Source: LMUY01 sp964242215 (GTDB lineage: Bacteria; Pseudomonadota; Alphaproteobacteria; Acetobacterales; Acetobacteraceae). Taken from it: a stretch of 64,000 bases of DNA. This document shows, piece after piece, positions 55,083 through 63,718 of the stretch. The stretch covers positions 32,577-96,576 of the forward strand of contig CAXTCJ010000010.1 in the NCBI GenBank assembly GCA_964242215.1, given 5' to 3'. How positions within the stretch are numbered: the stretch's first letter is position 1; every line of letters begins with the position of its first letter. The notes under the pieces were generated by a model, which did no database searches, had not been told where the DNA came from, and saw only the letters and a program-made list of their open reading frames with translations. A program made the translations under genes and the position numbers.

Positions 55083-55204
55083 GTTGCCGGAAAGACCTGA
55101 TCCACTTCAACGAGCTTGCGGCGGGCGGGCATTTCGCGGCCTTGGAGCAGCCCGTGTTGCTGACGGAAGAGATCAGGACCAGCTTTCGGGGGCTTCGCAC
55201 GTGA
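55083..55204 (+). pseudogene. Epoxide hydrolase, C-terminal fragment
   Basis: About 40 codons ending in TGA at 55204: DLIHFNELAAGGHFAALEQP then VLLTEEIRTSFRGLR. This is the epoxide hydrolase C-terminus with the catalytic His (GGHFAALEQP). N-terminal epoxide hydrolase sequence of the same family is at 18195-18832; the middle is missing from the window. Confidence 0.6.
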
Positions 55205-56093
55205 CGAGCGATCGCCTAATGTCCTGGCTGGTGGCACGGGCGATCTGGGCGGGCGGATTGCAGCCGCCCTGGGCCGCAGGGCGGCGTTTCGGGCTCTCGT
55301 GCGGCCAGGCACTTCGACTGCCGCACGAGCCGGGCTGGAGGCTGCGGGTGCGACCGTGCTCGAAGTCGATTACGACGATGCCGCGGGACTTAAGGCCGCC
55401 TGCACTGGGTGCTCCTGCGTGGTCTCTGCCCTTAACGGCCTGGAACCTGTGATGATCGGCATGCAGGGCAAGCTGATGGATGCCGCGGTTACGGCTTGCG
55501 TCCCGCGGTTCATCCCGTCCGACTACTCGCTCGACTTCACCAGAACGCGGCCGGGCGATAACCGCAATCTCGATGTGCGCCGGATGATCATGGCGCGCAT
55601 CGACGCTGCGCCGATCAGGGCCACTTCGGTGCTGAACGGCGCGTTCTCCGACCTGCTGACGGGGCAAGCGCCGATCGTCCTGCACAAGCGGCGCAAGATC
55701 CTATACTGGGGCGACGCCGACCAGAAGCTCGACTTCACCACCAAGGACGACGTGGCGGACTATGTCGCCGAGGTCGCTCTCGATGACGCCACACCCCGGT
55801 TCCTGCGCATTGCCGGCGACACGGTCAGCACACGCCAGCTGGCTGCGATCATGACGGAAATCACCGGGAGTAGATTCGGCCTATGGCGCGCAGGCGGGAT
55901 CGGCTTGCTGAGCCTGGTGATTCGGATTGCGCGCACGTTGACCCCGCACAATCAGGCCGTATTTCCAGCATGGCAGGGGATGCAGTATCTCCGGGACATG
56001 GCAAGCGGTCGCGGCAAGCTGGAACCGCTCGATAATGACCGGTATGGCACAAGGTCATGGGTATCTGCGCGGCAGGTTCTTGGTGGCACCTAA
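55201..56093 (+). pseudogene. NmrA-like NAD(P)-binding protein, probable N-terminal frameshift
   Basis: Reading from 55221 gives VLAGGTGDLGGRIAAALGRR, the Rossmann glycine motif of the NmrA/atypical-SDR group, and continues in one frame to 56093 (VSALNGLEPVMIGMQGKLMD, FIPSDYSLDF, TTKDDVADYV). No start codon lies in this frame before the motif. A GTG at 55201 that overlaps the epoxide hydrolase stop is out of frame by one base; a single deleted base at about 55216-55220 would explain it. The next in-frame start (GTG 55299) would produce a 264-residue protein without the cofactor motif. Probably inactive. Confidence 0.65.
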
Positions 56094-56469
56094 ATTTCAC
56101 AGCCATTCGCAGGGCAGCGGCTCGTTGGACATTCGCCGAGTAACCCTAAGCGCACGTATCTACTCCCTATCCCAGGCAGATATGGAACTGGCGAGAATTT
56201 GCGCGCAGCGGACAACGTCGAACGAGCAGGATGGGCCGAAAGGGGACAGACAGCTCTGGAACGGGCTGCACCAAAAAGCTGCCGTTCGGACGATCTCGAC
56301 CTCGACCGCCGTCGACCTAAAGGCGGAAGCTGGTCTGGTGAGAGGCTAACCTTGTAAGCTGCCAATCCTCCCGGGTGGAACAACTCCTCAGTCCTATTTA
56401 CGTTGGAGGGCCTAGAGTTCTATTGTAGAGAGTTACCTGGTCCATGGGTCTGTGCCTGGGAGAGCTGCT
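56094..56469. other. Intergenic region, no gene supported
   Basis: About 375 bases after the NmrA-like remnant. No protein-like frame and no repeat recognised; probably remnant DNA in front of the toxin-antitoxin pair. Confidence 0.4.
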
Positions 56470-56814
56470 ATGACTGGTGTTCCGGCCGACGCAGCCGACC
56501 GCTTGAGCGACTTCAAACACTCCTTGGAGCATTCATTGCCCGGGATTGTGGCGAAGATCGTACTGTTCGGATCGAGGGCGAGAGGTGATGCCCGAAGTGA
56601 TAGCGATTACGACTTGGCAGTACTATTGCGCGATGGATCCCACAAATCAATCGCCGCCAAAAGCATCGTTGCGGACCAGGCGTTCCGCCATGTTGTCGAG
56701 GGTTATGCGCTTGTTCCTGTGGTCCTGCCCGAGGACTATTTGGAACCTGTCCAAGGCCATTTTCGGACCGAGTTGGCGCGCCGTATCGCGCGCGACGGGA
56801 CCGTTGTACGGTGA
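56470..56814 (+). CDS. MNT-type nucleotidyltransferase antitoxin
   Basis: 114 residues from ATG 56470 with a GGAGAG site 5 nt upstream. Minimal nucleotidyltransferase: FGSRARGDARSDSDYDLAVL holds the GS and DxD-type residues. In the MNT-HEPN systems such a protein AMPylates or otherwise neutralises its HEPN partner. Stop overlaps the HEPN GTG by 4 nt (GTGA). Confidence 0.8.
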   Translation: MTGVPADAADRLSDFKHSLEHSLPGIVAKIVLFGSRARGDARSDSDYDLAVLLRDGSHKSIAAKSIVADQAFRHVVEGYALVPVVLPEDYLEPVQGHFRTELARRIARDGTVVR

Positions 56815-57194
56815 TCGATAAGCAAACCCAGCCGGGACCTGAAGATGAGCAGGCTTGGAATAAGGGCTGCATCCATCTCGCTGAAGCGCGAGCAATGGAT
56901 CGCACGAGGACTCCAGGTGCTGGAGTTCATTCGGCCTATTATGCGATGCACCACGCTGCGCGTGCCGTGCTTCTTAAGCATGATGGCGAGAGTGCGGCTA
57001 CGAAACACGGTGCCGTAATTGGAAGATTTGGCCAGATTGCGAAAAATCATCCGACAGACAGCGCTGAACTCATGAAGCTCGGACGCTACATAAATCTTGT
57101 TTACCAAGAACGTATTGATGCCGACTACGATGTCGAGGAGACGACAACTGCAGATGAAGCGGATCAATGCATAAATCAGGCAGAAGAGTTTTGA
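56811..57194 (+). CDS. HEPN-domain protein, toxin partner
   Basis: 127 residues, GTG start. HEPN fold of the UPF0332 type: GVHSAYYAMHHAARAVLLKH gives the helix with the RNase motif R-x5-H (R51, H57), then TKHGAVIGRFGQIAKNH and RIDADYDVEE. Predicted RNase toxin of a type VII toxin-antitoxin pair with the preceding nucleotidyltransferase. A weak hairpin (GCGTC-TGCG-GACGC, 57195-57208) follows the stop. Confidence 0.8.
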   Translation: MIDKQTQPGPEDEQAWNKGCIHLAEARAMDRTRTPGAGVHSAYYAMHHAARAVLLKHDGESAATKHGAVIGRFGQIAKNHPTDSAELMKLGRYINLVYQERIDADYDVEETTTADEADQCINQAEEF

Positions 57195-57422
57195 GCGTCT
57201 GCGGACGCATATTCGGTTTCAAACCCCCTAAGTGACGATTTGACCGCGACTGCGGCGGAGGGCAGTCAATTTGCTCCCGAGGAATGTCCACGGTCGCTAA
57301 ACCCTAATTGAAAGCGGTCGGCCGGAAGCCAATCATCCGGGCGTTCGCCGCCACGCCCGATAGCGGCCGCTTCGGAGAAGCGTCGCCGCTCGCCTGAATG
57401 ACCTATATGGGCGCGTAGCAGT

Positions 57423-57451
57423 CCGGCTCCTCACGGGGAGCGAGGAGCCGG
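57423..57451 (-). terminator. Perfect 10-bp hairpin after the integrase remnant
   Basis: Arms CCGGCTCCTC (57423-57432) and GAGGAGCCGG (57442-57451) with a 9-nt loop, starting 6 nt after the integrase stop on the minus strand. No U-run follows, so termination strength is uncertain. Confidence 0.5.
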
Positions 57452-57456
57452 GGGGA

Positions 57457-58090
57457 TCAGATCTCGGTGCTCTCTGCAAGCATAAGAGCATCTTCCACGT
57501 CGACGCCAAGATATCGCACGGTATTCTCGATCTTAGTATGGCCGAGTAGTATCTGCACAGCGCGAAGGTTGCCGGTGGCCTTGTAGATGATCGACGCCTT
57601 TGTCCGGCGAAGCGAATGGGTGCCATACTCTTCACGGCGTAAACCGACACCGCTGACCCACTCATCGACGAGTCGCGCGTATTGGCGCTCTGCTAATGTG
57701 ATCAGCCCGATCGACACGGCTTGGGAAGACATAGTCTGCCAGCGTTCCGCTCCTCCGTTCCAGCCAGGCAAGCAGGCTAGCTCGTGCATCCGTTAGCAAC
57801 GCGAACTGGACTGGCCGACCGGTCTTCTGCTGCACGACAATTGCACGGGCGCGAATTTGCCCGCCAATGACCAAGTCACCGATTTTGATCCTAACCACGT
57901 CGCAGCCACGCAGCTTGCTATCGATCGCTAGGTCGAACAACGCCCGATCCCGCAGCCGACCATGTTGGTCACGGAAGAAGCGGATGGCCCAAACTTGCCT
58001 CGGCTTTAGCGACCGTTTTGCGCCGACTTTCCGTCCAGCGTTCCATGCACGTCGGTCAGACGCTGCGGGATCAAACTCCGAAATACCCAT
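57457..58090 (-). pseudogene. Small tyrosine recombinase, frameshifted
   Basis: Catalytic-domain-only integrase of about 200 residues starting MGISEFDPAASDRRAWNAG (ATG 58090). First frame carries the catalytic Arg (SKLRGCDVVRIKIGDL) and Lys (QQKTGRPVQF) and reaches YVFPSRVDRADHIS; the second carries RQYARLVDEWV, the His-x-x-Arg (THSLRRTKASIIY), LLGHTKIENTVRYLG with the Tyr. One extra base near 57690 separates them; removing it gives DHISERQYARLV. All catalytic residues survive, so the inactivation is recent or a sequencing error. Confidence 0.7.
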
Positions 58091-58465
58091 AATCCTTCTC
58101 CAATGGCCGGGATGGCCAAAGGACAAACTGGGGTGGCGCCGACGACAGTACCTTCGAACGGCGGGTTTCGACCCAAGTCGGTCATGGCCGGGACGTGCGG
58201 GCTCGCTCAAATGCGGACATTCAGGCTTTGTTCGGAGCTGGCAAGCGTGTTCTTCATCGCGCCGCCTTTCACCCGGAGGCATGGCTAGTAATGAACTCAG
58301 GGCTTTTGGACTACGCACAATGGCTGATCTCGAACAATCTTTGCCGCTTGAAAGGTTAGAGGCCTGATCGGAAGCCGACAATGACCCCGGCGTCCAAAAG
58401 CTGCTGGTGTTGACAACATTCCCGCGAATTGCAACGTTCCGTTCCGATGACGTAAGGGTCGTGGC
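58091..58465. other. Intergenic region, no gene supported
   Basis: 375 bases between the integrase remnant and the DUF1906 gene. Nothing recognised beyond a short promoter-like AT-rich run before 58466. Confidence 0.4.
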
Positions 58466-59203
58466 ATGAGTGCGTTCGCAGGCTTTGATTGCTCCGGCTA
58501 TCCTGGTGACAATGCCATGCGCTACTTACGAAACAGCACCAACTTCACGTGGTGCGGCTTCTATCTCGGGTCGGCTCCGAGTCATCCAGATGATGGATGG
58601 ATGGCAAAAAGACAATTTCTCACAGAGCTCGGTTGGGGGTTGGCGCCTATTTACGTAGGTCAGCAAACTGTCCCTCCTGGCAGCATGCAGTCGGACGCCG
58701 CCCATGGCTACCAAGACGGCATTCACGCTTCACAGTTGATGCAAGAGGCTGGGTTTTCAATTGGGTCTGCTGTGTATCTAGACTTAGAGAATGGACTACC
58801 GTTTCCGCCGCATCAGCAAGCTTACGTCGTAGCCTGGGTCGATCAGGTGCAGCACAGTGGCTATGCGCCTGGCGTTTACTGCTCTCACACGTTTGCCATT
58901 GCTCTGCATCAGGTCGTGCCGAATGCCCTAATTTGGGTGTTTAAGGTCGACACGGTTAGTCCGCATCCAGTACCGGGACCGCTTTATCCTGATATTCACC
59001 CCGCCGGGAGCGGCTATGCCGGCGCATACATGTGGCAGCTGGGACAGAATTGTCAGATTGCAGTCGTCGGTGCGCCCGGTGGTCGCTTAGTGCTGGATCT
59101 GGATACCGCAATCTCCGCTGATCCTGGAGCACCAACACAGGCACTCGTTGCGGAATCGCAAGCCGGCGCCGCTGCAAGTGAAAATGCAATCAAGTCAGAT
59201 TGA
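58466..59203 (+). CDS. DUF1906 glycoside hydrolase-like protein
   Basis: 245 residues. DUF1906 (Rv2525c-like, a GH25-type TIM barrel) from the N-terminus: GFDCSGYPGDNAMRYLRNST, CGFYLGSAP, LGWGLAPIYVGQQ, SAVYLDLENG, YAPGVYCSH and MWQLGQN. No signal peptide is visible. The last about 30 residues are a low-complexity Ala/Glu tail. GC content is lower than the backbone. The next gene, 62 nt away, encodes a membrane protein, and the two form a two-gene cassette between an integrase remnant and boundary repeat B. Peptidoglycan or polysaccharide binding is possible but unproven. Confidence 0.8.
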   Translation: MSAFAGFDCSGYPGDNAMRYLRNSTNFTWCGFYLGSAPSHPDDGWMAKRQFLTELGWGLAPIYVGQQTVPPGSMQSDAAHGYQDGIHASQLMQEAGFSIGSAVYLDLENGLPFPPHQQAYVVAWVDQVQHSGYAPGVYCSHTFAIALHQVVPNALIWVFKVDTVSPHPVPGPLYPDIHPAGSGYAGAYMWQLGQNCQIAVVGAPGGRLVLDLDTAISADPGAPTQALVAESQAGAAASENAIKSD

Positions 59204-59265
59204 ACAGCTAGTTGTGCTATTGCCTGCAATCGCCATAGAAAATAGCTCAGCGAGAATGTAGCCTG

Positions 59266-60470
59266 ATGATCAGTCGACTACTGTCATTTCCTGTAACCGT
59301 TGGACAGGGAGTCATCCTTGTCTTAGTGACATGCATAGTCACTTCTATCGTGGTTATTCCACCGATCACATTCCTTCTTCGAGGGTGGCCAACAAAACTC
59401 AAGCAGATTCTTAACGACTTCGATCCTGACACAATAAGGTTCTATTTTTCTAGATACTGGCCGAATGAACGGATCCGCGGAAAGGTATCCATTAACAAAA
59501 ACACCCAAAGATCCAACATAACGACGTTGAAGGACATTTCTACTGGAGGATTCTCATCGCCTGACGAAGATGAGAAGGTCGTTACGGAACTCAAATTGCT
59601 CTACAGTAGTTACTTCGGACGCTCTTTATATATTGCACCGATAACACTCCTTGGGCTCGTTAGCCTAATATCGATCAGTCTAGCCGTCAGGTCGGGGATT
59701 TATTTTTCTCAGTTAGAATTCCTTGGCGTTAAAACCGGTCCACCGCATTTGTTGTTTGACTATGCTACAATATCAGGCGTAACCGGGGCTCTTCTGTGGA
59801 TTGTGGGAGATGGCCTAAACCGAATGCGGTCGGGTGACTATCTCCCGTCTGACATATATGGCCACTTGCTACGCCTTACGATAGCAATACCGCTAGGGCT
59901 CGCTTTCGCATCGCTTGCTAACGGTATTGGTCCATTTCTTGCGTTTTCAGTCGGCACGTTCCCATTGGAAACGATTTCACGCTTTGTCCGTGCGTCGGCT
60001 ACCAAAGCTATCGGTGCTACGGACGACGCCGACACTGACGGCAACGAAATTAAACGCTTAATCGGGATTAACAATGACGTTGCTCACCGCCTCATGGCGG
60101 AAAACATAGCCACTGTACTTGCTTTAGCGAACTGCGATCCAATTCGTGTAATGATGAGGACGAACCTAGACTTCGACGTTGTTTTAGATATTATGGATCA
60201 GGCGATTGTAGCTTGCCGCTTGATAACCTCAGACCTGCCGTCTTCCAACAAGCTCGTGACACCCTAAGGATTTCTGGCCTTGCCCGAGCCTCACAGATAG
60301 CTCAGTTGTTGATTGAGATGAAGCAAGACGATCCCGTCGCGCTTTCCTTGACGTCAACCCTACCGGGACTCTTGAACGTCGACGGTGCACAGTTGTCAAA
60401 CGTAATGAATGATATTGCGAGTGACGAAAAGACACAGCTTGTTTGCAGACTAAGGGCGTCGGGTTCCTGA
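59266..60470 (+). pseudogene. Hypothetical membrane protein, probable C-terminal frameshift
   Basis: First frame 59266-60267 encodes 333 residues with a membrane anchor at 10-35, further helices near 125-147, 165-185 and 200-230, and a cytoplasmic C-terminus (IKRLIGINNDVAHRLMAENI). Near 60210 the frame becomes nonsensical and another frame (to 60470) continues with LDNLRPAVFQQARDTLRISG and LARASQIAQLLIEMKQDD, which reads like the expected C-terminal helical part. A one-base indel around 60205-60215 would join them. No family recognised. It could be a membrane partner of the DUF1906 protein. If the frameshift is not real, the 333-residue form is the gene. Confidence 0.5.
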
Positions 60471-61642
60471 CTTAGAGTGTCCAGTGAAGAGGCTTGCCGA
60501 CACCCCGAATTATGGCGTCGCGGGGGCCGGCGCTGAACAGCGTGACTTTTACGGCGGCCTCAAAACAGAAATCGTTGTCTGATTCAGACCTCGCCTGTTT
60601 GCCGGCCCTTACCAACCGCCCCAGAGTTGCCGTTGTTCTCTCGTCCACGTCGCAAATCGTTTTTGCCGATTCGCCGGTGCAAATAGCCGATAGGAATGTC
60701 CGTTATCCGCTATCTGCCGCCGGCAAGCGGATAGGCCGTTAACCACCATTTCTCGCCGTTTAAACCCAGTCAGCAAGGGCTTAAGCGCCTCTATAAACGA
60801 ATGGCGGCTTTCGGGCATGGCCTACCGCCGGCTGAATGACGCCAATTGGCGCAAAGCCGATATAGCTGGTCGAGCAACTCGGTGGATTGTTTTGGATGGT
60901 GAGCAAAACGCCACCCGCGCACTCGACGTGAGCGGTAGGCGCCACTTACCTTGACGTGCCCCATCAAACGGGCCGACAGCGAGCGTTGAAGCTACACCCA
61001 CGTTGCCACTGATCGACACCCAGTTTTGTGTTCTACGTCCGCTTTGGCGGGTAGTCTCACCAAAAAGGCCTAGATTTGCTGGGCTTTTTGAGTGCCCAGC
61101 TGCCCTTCCCTACTTACGACCCCAACCCTGAACAGTTCCTGCTCAGTTGTCGCCACAAGCCACCATAAACTACACCCACGACCCGCTAATCGACACCCAC
61201 GAAGAGCCGAGAGTGAGAGATGTGCTCGCAAAACACCAATATATACTGGCTTTTAACCCCCCCCTGCGGGGGTCGTGCGCTCGAGCCCAACCCTGATCAG
61301 TTTGGGGTTTCGCCGTACAACGAGCCGCATTCGGCTGCTGCACCAAGGCCGGCGCCGCAAGCGGCCCATCTTACCTGTCCTTCTCGGTTCCGGCGTTTAG
61401 GTTCTCGGCCGCTCTCCTACCCTCGGAGATGTCGCGCCGACGATGGCGATCCGATTAGGACAGGCAGCTTTCCACCACCTTGCCATTCACTTCAGCTTAC
61501 ATTAGCTCGTCCGCCTCACTGAGCGAGCGGCGGCTGGATGGCCCCCGTTCCCGGCATCAAAGTGTATACGTGCCCCGACTCGATCCGCCAGTACATGACT
61601 ATTTCGGCGATGCCTGAAGCGCGCGGGTAGCGGCCGCAGCGC
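60471..61642. other. Long non-genic region containing boundary repeat B
   Basis: About 1170 bases. Contains repeat copy B (60990-61330) and related flanking sequence: the stretch GACGCCAATTGGCGCAAAGC at about 60837 corresponds to GGCGTCAATTGGCGCTAAGC near 44376 in front of copy A. Short frames are present but none has protein-like character. Confidence 0.5.
60990..61330 (+). repeat. Dispersed boundary repeat, copy B
   Basis: Counterpart of copy A, same orientation. Two pairs of ACACCCA-type motifs, 21-22 bp apart within a pair and the pairs about 200 bp apart, then the block GCCACAAGCCAC and AGCCGAGAGTGAGAGATG and a C-rich run followed by CTGCGGGGGTCG. No transposase. Lies between the DUF1906 cassette and the xanthine dehydrogenase remnant. 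Confidence 0.55.
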
Positions 61643-62140
61643 TTAAGATCTGGTGCTGCCAGAGCGTTTGAAGCCGAACCCACCGCCCAAATATGGCGAG
61701 GTGACGTGGACCTGCTCATCGTCGATGCGGAACACGGTGGCAATCGTAATCGACCAGGCGGTGTGGGCGACCACGTGGGAGGCCTCATGCACCACCAGAC
61801 CGTCGCCATCCCAGGCAACCGTCGCGGCGGACGGTTCAATCGGGTTGTGGCTGTAACGCGGCGTTTCATAGACTTAATCCAAAGTAACCGGCGATTCCGC
61901 CAACGCCGCTTCCGCATGCCCGATCGCGAGCTTGAGCGGCTGACCTATGAACATGCCTCGCTCCGTGCCCTTTGCCTTGGCCTCGGCAAGCCCGTGACAG
62001 CGGACGGCGTCTCCTAGCTAGCTAGCTCGCGAGGATCATCGACTTCGCCTGGTTCGCCTGCTCCTGCGTCTCTGCCAGCACCAACGCAATCGGCTGGCTA
62101 TTCCAGTGGATCTGGTTGTCCTGCATGATCGGCAGTCGTC
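61643..62140 (-). pseudogene. Xanthine dehydrogenase-family molybdopterin-binding subunit, internal fragment
   Basis: Internal part of a XdhB/CoxL-type large subunit in three stretches: LPIMQDNQIHWNSQPIALVL and ETQEQANQAKSMILAS up to a TAG at about 62030; GQPLKLAIGHAEAALAESPV then TLD and a TAA; directly after it in the same frame ETPRYSHNPIEPSAATVAWD, SHVVAHTAWSITIATVF and VHVTSPYLGGGFGFK, a molybdopterin-contact region. The TAA replaces an expected Glu codon. Both ends of the gene are missing. The left end is at 61643, the right end meets the SDR gene. Confidence 0.7.
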
Positions 62141-62144
62141 GTCC

Positions 62145-62924
62145 CTACGGCATCAGCAGACCGCCATTCACTTCAAGAACCTGCCCCGTGACGTAGCCAC
62201 TCATCGGCTCTGAACAGAGCCACAGGAAGGCACCGACGCATTCCTCCGCCGCGCCGATACGGCCCAGCGGCACCTGGCTGCGCACCGCTTCCAACATGTC
62301 CGGTGGTGTGGTGCGATCCTGCATCGGGGTAGCTAGCACACCGGGCGATACACAGTTCACTCGGATCTTGTCGCCCGCCACTTCCTTCGCCAAGGCGCGG
62401 GAGAACGTCGCCACGAACGCCTTGCTACCGGCGTAGAGCGCCGACCCGCCGCCGCCGCCGGTGCGGGCTGCGATGGAACTGAGGTTGATGATCGATCCAC
62501 CACCCCCCTGCAGCCGCATCTGCCGCACGGCCGCGCGGCATGCCGCGAACACCGGGCGGATGTTCAGCGTCATATGCCGCTCGAACAGGTCGTCGCTGGT
62601 ATCGGCGACCGGGCAGCGCTGGATCAGGTCGGCGGCGTTGTTGATCAGCACATCGATGCGCCCGAAGCCCGCCACCGTCTCCGCCACCAGCCGCTCCGGC
62701 GTGCCGGGTTCGGCGATGTCCCCGGACAGCAGAATGGCTTCGCCGCCGGCCACTCGGATCCCCGCCGCGATCTGCTCCGCCTCGGCCTTGCCGCTGCGGT
62801 AATGCACCGCCACGCGCATCCCGGCCGCCGCGAGCCCGGTGGCGGTGGCGGCGCCGATCCCGCGGCTCGACCCGGTGACCAGACAGACCTTGCCCGCCAC
62901 CTGCAGAATATCGGCCGATGTCAT
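62145..62924 (-). CDS. Short-chain dehydrogenase/reductase
   Basis: 259 residues from ATG 62924 (MTSADILQVAGKVCLVTG). SDR with VTGSSRGIGAATATGLA, NNAADL, active-site Ser in NLSSIAARTG, YAGSK (Y-x-x-x-K) and the C-terminal GYVTGQVLEVNGGLL. The frame is open 93 codons upstream into the hydrolase gene and that extension is rejected. 8 nt after the alpha/beta hydrolase stop, so same operon. Confidence 0.9.
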   Translation of the reverse strand: MTSADILQVAGKVCLVTGSSRGIGAATATGLAAAGMRVAVHYRSGKAEAEQIAAGIRVAGGEAILLSGDIAEPGTPERLVAETVAGFGRIDVLINNAADLIQRCPVADTSDDLFERHMTLNIRPVFAACRAAVRQMRLQGGGGSIINLSSIAARTGGGGGSALYAGSKAFVATFSRALAKEVAGDKIRVNCVSPGVLATPMQDRTTPPDMLEAVRSQVPLGRIGAAEECVGAFLWLCSEPMSGYVTGQVLEVNGGLLMP

Positions 62925-62932
62925 GCGCGGCG

Positions 62933-63715
62933 TCACTCCTTCGATCCGGCGAGATACGCCAATACCGCCTCGGCGACCGCAGCAGGAGCCTCGATCGCCA
63001 CCGAGTGGCCGACGCCGGGCAACTCCACCAGCGCGGCACGGTCGCCGATCTCGGCCTTCAGCGACCGCCCATTCTCCGGCGGCGCGGATACATCGGCCAG
63101 GCCCTGGATGATCAAGACCTCGGCCGTGCCCGCGGTCCACCAATCGGCGATATCGGTGGCGGCCGCGGCGGCCAGGGAGGCCTTGATCAGACGCTGCGAC
63201 CACCCGCTCATCCAGGGCGTGATATCGGCGCCGGGTCCGAACCAGGCGGCGCGGACTGCCTCGATCCGGACGGGTTCCGGCGTGTCCGGCGCCTGGGCCA
63301 GCCGGATCGCCTCGGCAATTTCGGGCGTAGGCTGCACCTTACCGCTGCATCCCAGTAGGACCACGCGGGATACTAGGTCCGGGCGGTCCGCCGCCACGGT
63401 GCGGGCGATGCGGTTGCCGAAGGCGTGGCCGATGATGGTGATGCCGCGCGCGTCGAACGCTTCGATCACCGCGGCGACGTCCGCCGCCATGTCATGCAGC
63501 GTCAGCCCGTCCAGCGCGCCCACGCTGCCGCCGTCGCCCCGGGAATCCGGCTGGATCGCGTGATACCCGGCCGCCACGAGCTCGGCGGCCAGCGCATCGA
63601 GGTCGGTCGCCGGCCGCCCCATTCCCGGCAGCAACACCAAGGCGGGCCCGCTCCCGGCATGGCGCACATGCAGCGCCGCCCCGAGCGCCGCGACGGTTCG
63701 CGTTTGGTACGTCAT
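62933..63715 (-). CDS. Alpha/beta hydrolase with altered nucleophile elbow
   Basis: 260 residues. Alpha/beta hydrolase fold: HAGSGPALVLLPGMGRPATD (oxyanion region), PDSRGDGGS, nucleophile elbow IIGHAFGNRIA, acid VLIIQGLADVSAP and His VELPGVGHSVAIEAP. The elbow reads G-H-A-F-G, i.e. Ala in place of the usual Ser, so ester hydrolysis through a serine nucleophile is not expected; related enzymes with non-canonical elbows use other chemistries. Between the binding-protein fragment and an SDR gene. Confidence 0.8.
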   Translation of the reverse strand: MTYQTRTVAALGAALHVRHAGSGPALVLLPGMGRPATDLDALAAELVAAGYHAIQPDSRGDGGSVGALDGLTLHDMAADVAAVIEAFDARGITIIGHAFGNRIARTVAADRPDLVSRVVLLGCSGKVQPTPEIAEAIRLAQAPDTPEPVRIEAVRAAWFGPGADITPWMSGWSQRLIKASLAAAAATDIADWWTAGTAEVLIIQGLADVSAPPENGRSLKAEIGDRAALVELPGVGHSVAIEAPAAVAEAVLAYLAGSKE

Positions 63716-63718
63716 GGG

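Noticed and set aside
61516..61917. 133-codon minus-strand frame
   Set aside because: It reads out of frame through the xanthine dehydrogenase remnant; the correct frame shows the family motifs.
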